NCBI GenBank assembly: GCA_028065725.1
Contig: JAPTVL010000173.1
Span: forward strand, 62,001-126,000
Direction of reading: 5' to 3'
Origin: Betaproteobacteria bacterium
GTDB taxonomy: Bacteria; Pseudomonadota; Gammaproteobacteria; Burkholderiales; Rhodocyclaceae
DNA length: 64,000 nucleotides
Part shown: in pieces, positions 1 through 8,939 of the stretch
Position numbering within the stretch: the first letter of the stretch is position 1
Layout: each line of letters opens with the position of its first letter
Made by a program: the position numbers and the translations under genes
The notes under the pieces: generated by a model
What the model was told of the DNA's origin: nothing
The model's database searches: none
What the model saw: only the letters and a program-made list of their open reading frames with translations

Positions 1-457
1 TGAACACCGGGTGCGTGAACTTGTCCTTGACCGCCAGCCAGGCCGGATTGAAGCGCTCGAGGTGGCCGACCTGCAGCACGAGCTTTTTGGCATCGGCCAG
101 CGCGATCAGTTCGTCGGCCTGCGCCACGGTCACCGTGATCGGCTTTTCGGCCAGCACATGCGCGCCGGCGGCCAGGCAGTCGCGGGCCACGGCGTGATGG
201 GTTTCGGTGGTGCTGGCGACCGAGACGAGGTCGACTTGCGCGCTGTTGGCACCGGTGGCGCCGAGCAACTCGCGATAATTGGTGAAGGCCGCGACGCCGA
301 GCTCTTTCGCTACGCGCTGCGCGGTTTCCGGGTGCGCATCCACCACGCCGACCAGTTCCACGCCGCGGTTCGCAGCACTGAGCGCGGCATACTTCTGGGC
401 GTGAAAGCGGCCCAGGTAGCCGACGCCGATTACGGCTGCACGCAGTTTCTTGGTCAT
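1..457 (-). CDS. Gfo/Idh/MocA-family NAD(P)-dependent oxidoreductase, N-terminal part (gene runs off the window)
   Basis: The gene starts with ATG at 457 and is still open at base 1, so only about 152 N-terminal residues are present. The Rossmann loop GVGYLG lies near residues 11-16 and the family EKP motif (LAEKPI) is present, which together mark the Gfo/Idh/MocA dehydrogenase fold. Members oxidise or reduce sugar hydroxyls with NAD(P); the nearby lipid A acyltransferases make a nucleotide-sugar substrate plausible, but that is inference. It is divergent from the acyltransferase gene at 587. The substrate cannot be told from this fragment. Confidence 0.85.
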   Translation of the reverse strand, partial: MTKKLRAAVIGVGYLGRFHAQKYAALSAANRGVELVGVVDAHPETAQRVAKELGVAAFTNYRELLGATGANSAQVDLVSVASTTETHHAVARDCLAAGAHVLAEKPITVTVAQADELIALADAKKLVLQVGHLERFNPAWLAVKDKFTHPVF

Positions 458-586
458 GACGTGGAAATCAGAGGGGTGGCTTGAGGTACGGACAGTAGGC
501 GATAATTCTACTTGCTTTAGTTCCGGCTCAAGGCCCGCCAACCCGGCAAGCCCCTTTGAACCCGCCTCCTGATCCGCTCTCCGTCG

Positions 587-1447
587 ATGTCATCCCTGCT
601 CCCGATGGTCTTCAAAGCCCTGGCCCGCCTGCCGCTGCCGCTGCTGCACAACCTCGGCGCGTTGGCCGGCTGGCTGGCGTGGCTGTTGTCGGCGAGCTAC
701 CGGCGCAATTTCTCGGTGCAGATCGAGCAGGCCGGGATGAGCCAGGCCAAGACCGCGGCGATTGCCGAGGCCGGCAAGGCGCTGCTGGAATTGCCGAAAA
801 TCTGGCTGCGTGCGCAGGACGAAGTGGTCGGGCGCGTGGTCAGGGTGTCCGGCTGGGAACTGGTCGAAGACGCCTGGCGCGAAGGCCGCGGCATCCTGTT
901 CCTGACGCCGCATCTCGGCTGCTTCGAAATCTCCGCCCAGTACTATGCATCGCAGCGGCCAATGACCGTGCTCTATCGCCGGCCCAAGCAGGACTGGCTG
1001 GCGCCGCTGATCGAGGGAGGGCGCGGCGCGAATCTGACGCTGGCGCCGGCCGACCTGTCGGGCGTGCGCCGCCTGTTGAAGGCGCTGAAGCGCGGCGAGG
1101 CGGTCGGCATCTTGCCCGATCAGGTGCCCGGCAACGGCGAGGGTATCTGGCTGCCCTTCTTCGGCCGCCCGGCCTACACCATGACGCTGGCGGCGCGGCT
1201 GGCCGAAACCGGGGCCACGGTATTGCTGGCCTACGCCGAACGCCTGCCTTACGGCGCCGGCTTCCACCTCAAGCTGTATCCGCTGGCGGCGCCGCTGGCC
1301 GGCGACCTCGTGCAGCGCGCGACGCAACTCAACCGCGAACTGGAAACGCTGATCCGGCATTGCCCCGACCAGTACCTCTGGGGCTACAACCGCTACAAGG
1401 TGCCGGCGGGAGTGGAGCCGCCTCCCGGGGACGATCCGCGCTCATGA
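587..1447 (+). CDS. LpxL/HtrB-family acyltransferase (first of two)
   Basis: A 286-residue inner-membrane acyltransferase of the lipid A lauroyl/myristoyl family. It has an N-terminal hydrophobic segment (about residues 14-36), the catalytic HX4E motif HLGCFE (H109, E114), and the family stretch ILPDQVPGNGEG followed by LPFFG. Proteins of this family transfer acyl chains to Kdo2-lipid IVA or related acceptors on the cytoplasmic face. A second paralogue follows at 1900, in the usual betaproteobacterial tandem, here separated by a transposase remnant. Which copy acts as LpxL and which as a late acyltransferase cannot be decided from sequence alone. Confidence 0.85.
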   Translation: MSSLLPMVFKALARLPLPLLHNLGALAGWLAWLLSASYRRNFSVQIEQAGMSQAKTAAIAEAGKALLELPKIWLRAQDEVVGRVVRVSGWELVEDAWREGRGILFLTPHLGCFEISAQYYASQRPMTVLYRRPKQDWLAPLIEGGRGANLTLAPADLSGVRRLLKALKRGEAVGILPDQVPGNGEGIWLPFFGRPAYTMTLAARLAETGATVLLAYAERLPYGAGFHLKLYPLAAPLAGDLVQRATQLNRELETLIRHCPDQYLWGYNRYKVPAGVEPPPGDDPRS

Positions 1448-1486
1448 TCCGGGCTGCCAGCCCGGGGCGTTCCTTACTGGCGCCCT

Positions 1487-1777
1487 TACTGCGAAATATG
1501 CAAGGTGCTCGCGCTCCTGTTCCTGCCGCCATACCGCCCACGGTTGGCGTCCATCGAGCGGGTCCGGAAACTTGCTCGCCGGATGGTGACGTACAACCCT
1601 TTCCTCGCTACGTTGAACGAATTGCTTGCCGCGGTCGGCGCAGCCTTTGCCCGCTGGCGGAAACCCAATGCTGCGCTGCGAAGGTTATGCGGCACTATTC
1701 AAGGCGCTATGTTCAAAGCTGTCGGCGTGTTCAAGACTGACCAGTTTTGCACGACGGCTGAGCTCCAAAACTGTTGA
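1487..1777 (+). pseudogene. IS630-type transposase C-terminal remnant
   Basis: The reading frame here encodes LLFLPPYRPRL, then SIERV, then a tail with FARWRKPNAALRRL. This is the last part of an IS630/DDE transposase, where LPPYSP and IERxW precede the C-terminal helices. The third catalytic acid (E of SIERV) is kept, but the upstream DDE part is absent and no terminal inverted repeats are evident, so this is a decayed fragment. It fills most of the 450-bp gap between the two acyltransferase genes; the rest of the gap (1778-1899) shows nothing recognisable. Confidence 0.6.
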
Positions 1778-1899
1778 TCTTCCATGCACCGCACAGCAGA
1801 CTGGCAGGATAATCCTCGTTTGCCGCCGTTTCGAAACCCCGATGTTCGCACAATCCACCAAATTCCCGTTTGCCCCGTCCCGTCCGCGGCCAGCCTGAC

Positions 1900-2778
1900 G
1901 TGACCCGCCTCGTCCTTGCGCTCATGTGGCTGCTGCACTGGCTGCCTTTGCCGGCGCTGGCCGTGCTCGGCCGCGGCCTCGGCCTGGCGCTCTACGCCCT
2001 AGTCGGCGAACGGCGGCAGGTCACCGCGACCAACCTCGGGCTGTGCTTTCCGGATCTGGCGCCGGCCGAAAAGTCGGCGCTGGCGCGACGCCACTTCATG
2101 GCCTTCGGCCGCAGCGTGCTCGAACTCGGGCTCTGGTGGTGGGCCTCGCCGGCACGCATGCGGCGCCTGGTGCGGCTCGAAGGCGCCGAGAAGCTTGCCG
2201 CCTACCAGGGCAAGCCGGTGATCCTGCTGGTGCCGCATTTCGTTGGCATCGACGCAGGCGGCATGCGCCTGGCGCTGGAACTGGAGCAGGGCATGGTGGC
2301 GATCTACACCCGGCAGAAGAACCGCGTGTTCGAGGCGGCGATGAACAACGGCCGCCGCCGCTTCGGCAACTTCGACATGGTGTCGCGCCAGGAAGGCACG
2401 CGCAAGGCGCTCAAGGCGATGAAGGCCGGCCGCTTTTTCCACTATTCCCCGGACATGGATTACGGTCCCAGGGAATCCGTCTTCGTGCCCTTCTTCGGCG
2501 TGCAGACGGCCACCATCACCGGGCTGGCGCGCCTGGCCCGGCTGACCGGGGCGACGGTGATCCCGCTGGTCACGCGCATGGCGGGCCGGGGCTGGCAAAC
2601 CGGCTACGTCGCGAGCGTCGGCGAGCCCTGGGCCGACTTCCCCAGCGGCGACGACCTGACCGATGCGCGCCGGCTGAATGCCTTCATCGAGGCCGAAGTG
2701 CTGCGTTCGCCCGAGCAGTACTACTGGCTGCACAAACGCTTCAAGACGCGACCGCCGGGTGAAAAAAGGCTTTATTGA
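1900..2778 (+). CDS. lpxL: Lipid A biosynthesis lauroyl acyltransferase (second LpxL-type)
   Basis: A second LpxL/HtrB-family acyltransferase, about 292 residues from the GTG at 1900. The HX4D catalytic motif HFVGID follows LVPH, and YSPDMDYGP with VPFFGV matches the acyl-acceptor region. The N-terminus is a membrane segment (LVLALMWLLHWLPLPALAVL). The frame is open to a TTG at 1870 and there is an ATG at 1924; 1900 was chosen because it places the membrane helix at the usual distance. It probably adds a secondary acyl chain to lipid A at the inner membrane. The lpxL-dapF order is typical of betaproteobacteria. Confidence 0.85.
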   Translation: MTRLVLALMWLLHWLPLPALAVLGRGLGLALYALVGERRQVTATNLGLCFPDLAPAEKSALARRHFMAFGRSVLELGLWWWASPARMRRLVRLEGAEKLAAYQGKPVILLVPHFVGIDAGGMRLALELEQGMVAIYTRQKNRVFEAAMNNGRRRFGNFDMVSRQEGTRKALKAMKAGRFFHYSPDMDYGPRESVFVPFFGVQTATITGLARLARLTGATVIPLVTRMAGRGWQTGYVASVGEPWADFPSGDDLTDARRLNAFIEAEVLRSPEQYYWLHKRFKTRPPGEKRLY

Positions 2779-2792
2779 CCCCTCAATTGCCG

Positions 2793-2816
2793 AAAGTCGG
2801 CGCTGGCAGGACGGCG
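2793..2816 (+). repeat. Dispersed 24-bp motif, intergenic copy between lpxL and dapF
   Basis: AAAGTCGGCGCTGGC, three bases, then ACGGCG: a full match to the motif that recurs through the window (see findings). It lies in noncoding sequence just after the lpxL stop codon. Confidence 0.6.
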
Positions 2817-2840
2817 TATGCTTGTCCCATGAGTACAGCT

Positions 2841-2878
2841 TATCCCCCCAACCCCCTTTTCCAGGAAAAGGGGGTGAC
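2841..2878. repeat. Intergenic hairpin repeat, empty form
   Basis: TATCCCCCCAACCCCCTTTT, then CCAGG, then AAAAGGGGGTGAC forms a perfect CCCCCTTTT/AAAAGGGGG stem. The same outer arms occur at 8766-8922, where two REP-like units sit between them, so this looks like the unoccupied version of the element. Confidence 0.55.
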
Positions 2879-2950
2879 TACGGTTCGCAGGCAGAGCCTG
2901 CTCCGGTTCCATGAACGGCCGCGTCTTTGGGGCGGCCCGGCGGACGCGGC

Positions 2951-3802
2951 ATGAAAATCCGTTTCACCAAGATGCACGGCCTCGGCAACGATTTCGTCGT
3001 GCTCGATGCTATCCGCCAGGACTTCGTGCCGACCCCGGCCCAGGCGCGCTGGCTGGCCGACCGCCACTTCGGCATCGGCTGCGACCAGATCCTGCTGGTC
3101 GAGCGCGCCACCACGGCCGGGGTCGATTTCCGCTACCGCATTTTCAACGCCGATGGCGGCGAAGTCGAGCAATGCGGCAACGGCGCGCGCTGCTTCGTGC
3201 GCTTCGTGCACGAGCAGGGCCTTACCGACAAACGCGAGATCCGCGTCGAAACCGCGTCCGGCCTGATTGCGCCGCGCCTCGAAGCCGACGGCGAAGTCAC
3301 CGTGGATATGGGCGTGCCGCGCTTTCGGTCGGCCGAGATTCCTTTCGAAAGCGACAGCGACGCCATAGTGCAACGGCTCTTGGTCGACGCGGCGTGGATC
3401 GACATCAGCGTGGTGTCGATGGGTAACCCGCATGCGGTGCAGGTGGTGGCCGACGTCGATGCCGCGCCGGTCGCCACGCAGGGTCCGCTGATCGAAACCC
3501 ACCCGCGTTTCCCGCGCCGGGTCAATGCCGGCTTCATGCAGGTGGTCGACCGCCATGCTATCCGTCTGCGGGTGCATGAGCGCGGCGCCGGCGAGACCCT
3601 GGCCTGCGGCACCGGCGCCTGCGCCGCCGTGGTGGCCGGCATCCGCCGCGGCCTGCTGGATTCGCCGGTGCGCGTCGCCACGCGCGGCGGCGAGCTGACG
3701 ATCGCCTGGGGCGGCGCCGCGAACGCCGCCGCCCCGGTCCTGATGACCGGCCCGGCGACCACGGTATTCAGCGCAGACATCGAACTCCCGAACAACCTCT
3801 GA
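2951..3802 (+). CDS. dapF: Diaminopimelate epimerase
   Basis: A 283-residue DapF that interconverts LL- and meso-diaminopimelate for lysine and peptidoglycan synthesis in the cytoplasm. The two catalytic cysteines are visible as C75 in EQCGNGAR and C219 in ACGTGACA, and the N-terminal [11 protein letters not shown] is the family signature. The ATG at 2951 gives the standard N-terminus; an in-frame TTG at 2927 would add eight residues with no family support. It is followed within 10 bp by the DUF484 gene and then xerC, the conserved dapF-DUF484-xerC order. Confidence 0.97.
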   Translation: MKIRFTKMHGLGNDFVVLDAIRQDFVPTPAQARWLADRHFGIGCDQILLVERATTAGVDFRYRIFNADGGEVEQCGNGARCFVRFVHEQGLTDKREIRVETASGLIAPRLEADGEVTVDMGVPRFRSAEIPFESDSDAIVQRLLVDAAWIDISVVSMGNPHAVQVVADVDAAPVATQGPLIETHPRFPRRVNAGFMQVVDRHAIRLRVHERGAGETLACGTGACAAVVAGIRRGLLDSPVRVATRGGELTIAWGGAANAAAPVLMTGPATTVFSADIELPNNL

Positions 3803-3811
3803 AAGCCCCCT

Positions 3812-4462
3812 ATGAAATCCGAAGACGTCGTCCACTATCTCCAGGATCATCCCGAATTCTTCGAGCACCATTCGGAAATGCTGGCGCTGGTGACCCTGCC
3901 CGATCCGCACAGCGGGCGTGCCATATCGATTACCGAGAAGCAACTGATCAAGCTGCGCGACAAGGTGCGTGCGCTCGAGGCAAAACTGGTCGAGCTGATC
4001 CGCTTCGGCGAGGAGAACGATGCCATTTCCGACAAGGTGCATGGCCTGGCCGTGGCCTTGAACTCGGTCGGCGACATGCGCGACGTGCTGCGCGTCCTGT
4101 ATTCGCACCTCGGCGGTGCCTTCGCCGTGCCGCACGTAACCTTGCGCCTGTGGGGTGCCGGCGCGGTCGAGGGCCAGGAATTCGCGGCCGTGGCCGATTC
4201 CGTCATGAGCTTCGCTACCAATCTGCAGCAACCCTATTGCGGCAGCGTGACCGACCAGGAAACCCTGGCCTGGTTCGGCGACGCCGCGACGCATTTGCGC
4301 TCGATGACCCAGGTGCCGCTGCGCGCCGGCAACGGCGTCTGCTGCGGCCTGCTGGTCATGGCCAGCGACGATCCGCGGCGCTTCTACCCGGAGCTGGGCA
4401 CCCTGTATCTGGAGCGCATCGGCGACCTGGCGTCGGCGGCGCTGCTGCGCGTCGCCGGCTGA
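3812..4462 (+). CDS. DUF484 family protein
   Basis: A 216-residue cytoplasmic protein of the DUF484 family. It opens with VVHYLQDHPEFFEHHSEMLALVTLPDPHSGRA split over the first 40 residues, then a coiled-coil helix (about 45-75), then a GAF-like domain ending at the C-terminus. It sits between dapF and xerC, as in many proteobacteria. Its function is not established. Spacing (9 bp after dapF, 16 bp before xerC) indicates one transcript. Confidence 0.88.
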   Translation: MKSEDVVHYLQDHPEFFEHHSEMLALVTLPDPHSGRAISITEKQLIKLRDKVRALEAKLVELIRFGEENDAISDKVHGLAVALNSVGDMRDVLRVLYSHLGGAFAVPHVTLRLWGAGAVEGQEFAAVADSVMSFATNLQQPYCGSVTDQETLAWFGDAATHLRSMTQVPLRAGNGVCCGLLVMASDDPRRFYPELGTLYLERIGDLASAALLRVAG

Positions 4463-4478
4463 TGCCGCCCCACGCCGA

Positions 4479-5372
4479 ATGATGGACAGTTCGGCCGAGC
4501 AGTTTCTCGCCGACCTCGCCCTGCAGCGGCGCGCCAGCCCGCATACCCTCGCTGCCTATCGGCGCGACCTGGCGCGCCTCACGGCACTCGCGGCCGGCAC
4601 CGAACCGGCCGCATTGACCGCGCCGCAATTGCGGCGCGGCCTGATGCAGCTGCATGCCGGGCAGCTCTCGCCGCGCTCGATCGCGCGCACCCTCTCGGCC
4701 TGGCGCAGCTATTACGCCTGGCTGGCGCGGCGTGGCGCCATCGCGCTGAATCCGGCCGACGGCCTGCGCGCGCCCAAGCGCCCGCGCAGCCTGCCCAAGG
4801 CGCTGGGCATCGACCAGGCCGCCGCCCTGCTCGACGACTCGACGCCGCTGCCGGCGAATGAGCCGCTGCTGGTGCGCGACGCGGCGATGTTCGAACTGTT
4901 CTATTCCTCCGGCCTGCGCCTGGCCGAACTGGTGAGCCTCGACTGGCCCGGCGGACTCGATCTGGCGGCCGGCGAAGTCACCGTCACCGGCAAGCGCGAG
5001 AAGACGCGCAAGGTACCGGTCGGCGACCAGGCCCTGGCCGCCCTGCAAGCCTGGCTTGTGCTGCGCCCGCAGTTCGCCGGCGACGAGCCGGCGCTGTTCC
5101 TCGGCCGCAACGGCACGCGCCTGCAGCCGCGCCAGGTGCAGAACCGCCTCGCGCAATGGGCGCAGCGCCAGGGCGTCGGCGTGCACGTGCATCCGCACAT
5201 GCTGCGCCACTCCTTCGCTTCGCATGTGCTGCAAAGCTCGGGCGACCTGCGCGCGGTGCAGGAAATGCTAGGCCACGCCAGCATCGCCGCGACGCAGATC
5301 TATACCCACCTCGACTTCCAGCACCTGGCGAAAATCTACGACGCGGCCCATCCGCGCGCGAAGAGCAAGTAA
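4479..5372 (+). CDS. xerC: Tyrosine recombinase XerC
   Basis: A 297-residue site-specific recombinase that acts with XerD at dif to resolve chromosome dimers. An N-terminal SAM-like core-binding domain (about residues 5-95) precedes the catalytic domain. The active-site set is complete: R147 in SSGLRLAEL, K172 in TGKREK, H240 and R243 in HMLRHSF, H266 in GHASIA, and Y275 in QIYTH. Translation could also begin at the next ATG (4482). It is the last gene of the dapF group; the 102 bp downstream show no clear terminator. Confidence 0.95.
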   Translation: MMDSSAEQFLADLALQRRASPHTLAAYRRDLARLTALAAGTEPAALTAPQLRRGLMQLHAGQLSPRSIARTLSAWRSYYAWLARRGAIALNPADGLRAPKRPRSLPKALGIDQAAALLDDSTPLPANEPLLVRDAAMFELFYSSGLRLAELVSLDWPGGLDLAAGEVTVTGKREKTRKVPVGDQALAALQAWLVLRPQFAGDEPALFLGRNGTRLQPRQVQNRLAQWAQRQGVGVHVHPHMLRHSFASHVLQSSGDLRAVQEMLGHASIAATQIYTHLDFQHLAKIYDAAHPRAKSK

Positions 5373-5474
5373 AAGGCCGGCGAAGAAATACGCCATGCCC
5401 GGCATGGACAACCAGCTTTTCGTCTGAGGAGCCATTATCTCCAGATCAGGCTGGTCCGAAAATCCCGGGACAGG

Positions 5475-5978
5475 TCAGTGGCGCAAACCATTGCGATTGA
5501 TCTCGATGGTTTCCAGATCGCGATAGCTCTTGAGCGCCGAGCGCACGGTGGTATACAGCTTCTGCGCGGTGAGTTCGGTCTTGTCCTTGTAGTCGTCGAT
5601 ATCGAAATTGTCGATGACATAGCGCTCGGGCGCCATCCCGGGCTGGCCGGTACGGATCACCAGCCGCACCATCGCATTGCCCAGTTCCTGGCGGATGAAG
5701 GCCACCAGCTTCAATCCCGCATCGTCGGTTTCCATCACGACGTCGATCAGGGCCAGGGCGATATCCGGCTGATCGTGCAAGGCCTGGCGCGCTTCCGCTG
5801 CCGAACCGGCGTCGATCAGGACCAGCGGACGGCCGGCAAATTCGAAGCCGCGCAGATTGAGTGCCGTGAGCTGACGCACGTCCGGCTCGTCGTCCACCAC
5901 CAGCAACTTCCAGGGCATTACCCTTGGCTTGGCCAGGTGGGGCTTATCCGCGTTCGGCAGCTTGCGTACGATTTTCAT
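5475..5978 (-). CDS. Stand-alone receiver protein related to DUF3369/HD-GYP regulators
   Basis: A 167-residue response regulator. The receiver runs from about residue 23; acidic-pocket D29/D30 (VVDDEP), phospho-acceptor D79 (LIDVVMETDDAG) and a lysine in DYKDKTEL are present. The wording from VVMETDDAGL to ELTAQKLYTTV is that of receivers normally fused to DUF3369 and an HD-GYP phosphodiesterase. Here the protein ends right after the receiver (RDLETIE...), so the output domain is missing. Its start overlaps the end of the sensor kinase gene by 35 bp, so the two are almost certainly partners. Confidence 0.85.
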   Translation of the reverse strand: MKIVRKLPNADKPHLAKPRVMPWKLLVVDDEPDVRQLTALNLRGFEFAGRPLVLIDAGSAAEARQALHDQPDIALALIDVVMETDDAGLKLVAFIRQELGNAMVRLVIRTGQPGMAPERYVIDNFDIDDYKDKTELTAQKLYTTVRSALKSYRDLETIEINRNGLRH

Positions 5979-7518
5979 TGTTCATCGCCTCCCGTGCGAC
6001 GCCATGCTGGGGAAACTCGACGACGAATCGGGTTCCCTGCCCTTGCCGGCTGGTACAGCTGATGCTGCCGTCCAGTCCTTGTGTCGCCATATTGTAGGCG
6101 ATGTACAGCCCGAGTCCGCTACCGCCGGAGCCGCGGCGCGTGGTAAAGAAGGGCTCGAAGGCACGCTGCAGCGTCGCCTCGTCCATGCCGGCGCCGTCGT
6201 CGCTGAACTCGAGATGAACATGGCCGTTTGCGGTCCGCACACGGATCTGGATGGTTCCCGGTCGGCTGCCGTCTCCGAAGGCGTGGAGATGGGCGTTTTG
6301 CAGCAGATTGGTCAGCAACTGCGCCAGCGCGCCGGCCGAGCCGAAGACGCTAAGATGCTGCGGACAGTCGAGGCTGATGGTGATTTGCGTGTTCTTGAAG
6401 AGGCCCTTGAGGGACCGCAACACATCGTCGATGACTTCCGCAAGATCGAATTCGCGCACCGCTTCCGAGGTCTGATCGACCGCCGTGCGCTTGAAACTCT
6501 GCACCATGCCGGCCGCACGCCTGAGGTTGCCGAGTATCAGGGCCGAAGCCTCGTCGAGCATTTGCATGCGCTGCCGCAGATCGTCTTCGCTGACTTCCTG
6601 CTGCTCGATCAGACGCCCCAATTCCGCGACCAGCTCCTGCGATTGCGAGGCCGCCCCCACGGCGATCCCGACCGGGGTGTTCACTTCATGGGCGAAGCCG
6701 GCCACCATGCGCCCGAGCGAGGCCATTTTCTCGCTCTCGACCAGGTCGCCGCGCACCGCTTCGAGCGCCAGCACGTTGCGCCGCGTGATCAGCAGGCTGC
6801 CCCAGGCCAGCAAGGCGAAAATGGCAAAGACGGCGACGTGGATGATCATGAAACCGCGCTTTTGCGCATCGATGATGGCGTAGATGTAACTGGCCGGAAA
6901 GCTGACGCTGATGCCGCCGCTGACGGCGCCCAGCTTGTAGTTCTGCTTTATGTGGCAGGCGATGCAGGGTTCCCTGACTTCCAGCGGCGCCATGTAGCGG
7001 AAGTTCGCCGTGGCGCCGGCGCCGACTATTGAAATTCGCTCGGCGCGACTCGCCGCGAAACCTTCAAGTGTCTCTCGTTCCCATGCGTCAGGATGATTGC
7101 CCGGATTGATCGGATCGAGGCTGGTCTGGCGCACGCGCATGTCGCGTTCGATGCCGATCAGCTCGTTGAGCTGACGCGTCATGTAAGCCGGATTGATCAT
7201 CGTCAGCAGCACGCCGGAAGGCGTGGTGATGTTCTTGTCCGGCACATCGAGCCAGGGATTGGGCGGGTTGGTCGGGCTTACCGGGGCATACACGCCGCCA
7301 TGGTTCGCGGCCCAGAGGCGGGTAGTCTCGACCATCTCGAACACCAGCCGGCCGCGCGCCGCGGCCATCGCGTAGGCATGCTGCTCCAGTTCATGGATGT
7401 GCCAGGCATAGGAGGCAACGGTAACCAGACCCCAGAACAGGATCAGCAGCGGCCACCACGCCGGCCGCCGGATGAAGCCATCGAAACTGCGCAGCAGAAG
7501 CTGGGCGTGGCGCTTCAA
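5944..7518 (-). CDS. Membrane sensor histidine kinase with periplasmic c-type heme motif (Tll0287/DUF3365-like)
   Basis: A 524-residue kinase. Membrane helices at about 22-40 and 223-245 enclose a periplasmic domain of the DUF3365/Tll0287 type that carries CIACH (C185-H189), a c-type heme attachment motif. The cytoplasmic part has a HisKA phospho-acceptor (H277 in FAHEVNTP), the N box (LLTNLLQNAHLHA), DDGAGM, and GLGLYIA. It probably senses redox state or a gas through heme and phosphorylates the receiver protein encoded just downstream. It starts 4 bp after the hemB stop codon, suggesting co-transcription with heme synthesis. Heme binding is inferred from the motif. Confidence 0.88.
   Translation of the reverse strand: MKRHAQLLLRSFDGFIRRPAWWPLLILFWGLVTVASYAWHIHELEQHAYAMAAARGRLVFEMVETTRLWAANHGGVYAPVSPTNPPNPWLDVPDKNITTPSGVLLTMINPAYMTRQLNELIGIERDMRVRQTSLDPINPGNHPDAWERETLEGFAASRAERISIVGAGATANFRYMAPLEVREPCIACHIKQNYKLGAVSGGISVSFPASYIYAIIDAQKRGFMIIHVAVFAIFALLAWGSLLITRRNVLALEAVRGDLVESEKMASLGRMVAGFAHEVNTPVGIAVGAASQSQELVAELGRLIEQQEVSEDDLRQRMQMLDEASALILGNLRRAAGMVQSFKRTAVDQTSEAVREFDLAEVIDDVLRSLKGLFKNTQITISLDCPQHLSVFGSAGALAQLLTNLLQNAHLHAFGDGSRPGTIQIRVRTANGHVHLEFSDDGAGMDEATLQRAFEPFFTTRRGSGGSGLGLYIAYNMATQGLDGSISCTSRQGQGTRFVVEFPQHGVAREAMNNENRTQAAERG
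7006..7029 (-). repeat. Dispersed 24-bp motif, inside the sensor kinase gene
   Basis: Reading on the minus strand: ATAGTCGGCGCCGGC, three bases, ACGGCG. It matches the dispersed consensus at every fixed position and encodes IVGAGATA in the kinase frame, within the periplasmic domain. Confidence 0.5.
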
Positions 7519-7522
7519 GGAA

Positions 7523-8594
<1,072 letters not shown>

Positions 8595-8600
8595 AGGAGG

Positions 8601-8722
8601 CAGATGGTTGCGGATACATTGTCCGCCCCGTCTCCCGCTTCACCTCCCTGAGCGGGTGCCTTGAATTGTTCAAGGTGTTTCGCCCTCGGCCTTCTCCCCT
8701 TTGGTCGAGGGCTTTTATTTTT
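8601..8722 (+). ncRNA. Predicted small RNA, about 120 nt, with C-rich loop
   Basis: Downstream of a sigma-70 promoter lie three hairpins: CCCGCT (8635-8640)/AGCGGG (8651-8656) with loop TCACCTCCCTG; CCTTGAA (8659-8665)/TTCAAGG (8669-8675) with loop TTG; and GCCCTCG (8682-8688)/CGAGGGC (8706-8712) followed by TTTTATTTTT, an intrinsic terminator. The ACCTCCC loop is complementary to Shine-Dalgarno sequences, as in several proteobacterial sRNAs that target ribosome-binding sites. A 15-codon reading frame (ATG at 8603) is possible but has poorly spaced initiation signals. No known RNA family was recognised. Confidence 0.5.
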
Positions 8723-8745
8723 GGTTTCACCAAAAATAAAAGCCC
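8709..8745. terminator. Perfect 17-bp inverted repeat, bidirectional terminator
   Basis: GGGCTTTTATTTTTGGT (8709-8725), loop TTC, then its exact reverse complement (8729-8745). The arm contains the U-tract of the sRNA terminator, so the plus-strand RNA ends at the first hairpin, while the mirrored arm supplies a U-rich end for minus-strand transcripts. Confidence 0.6.
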
Positions 8746-8765
8746 TGCGGGCGAATTATATGGGC

Positions 8766-8922
8766 TATCCCCCCGGCCCCCTTTAGTTCCGGCTAACCCC
8801 CGCTTCGCGGGCGTTAGCCTACTCTGAAACGCTTCTGAACGATTTTAGCTCCGGCATAACCCCCGCTTCGCGGGCGTTAGCCTTCACTGAAATGCTGCGC
8901 ATTTTCCAAGAAAGGGGGTGAC
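8766..8922. repeat. Intergenic repeat, occupied form: two REP-like palindromes inside a CCCCCTTT/AAAGGGGG frame
   Basis: The outer arms TATCCCCCC...CCCCCTTT and AAAGGGGGTGACC match the element at 2841-2878. Between them sit two direct copies (8784-8820 and 8845-8883) of a unit whose core GGCTAACCCCCGC/GCGGGCGTTAGCC folds on a TTCG loop. The copies are followed by related spacers (CTGAAACGCTTCTG, CTGAAATGCTGCGC). Together with the sRNA it accounts for the gene-free stretch 8534-8939. Confidence 0.65.
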
Positions 8923-8939
8923 CAATCAGGCTGACTTCG

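Noticed and set aside
2840..4294. 484-residue minus-strand open frame over dapF and DUF484
   Set aside because: Antisense shadow; both plus-strand genes have full family signatures.
8603..8650. 15-codon peptide at the start of the predicted sRNA
   Set aside because: AGGAGG is only 3 bp from the ATG and would lie upstream of the predicted RNA start; not enough support for a gene.
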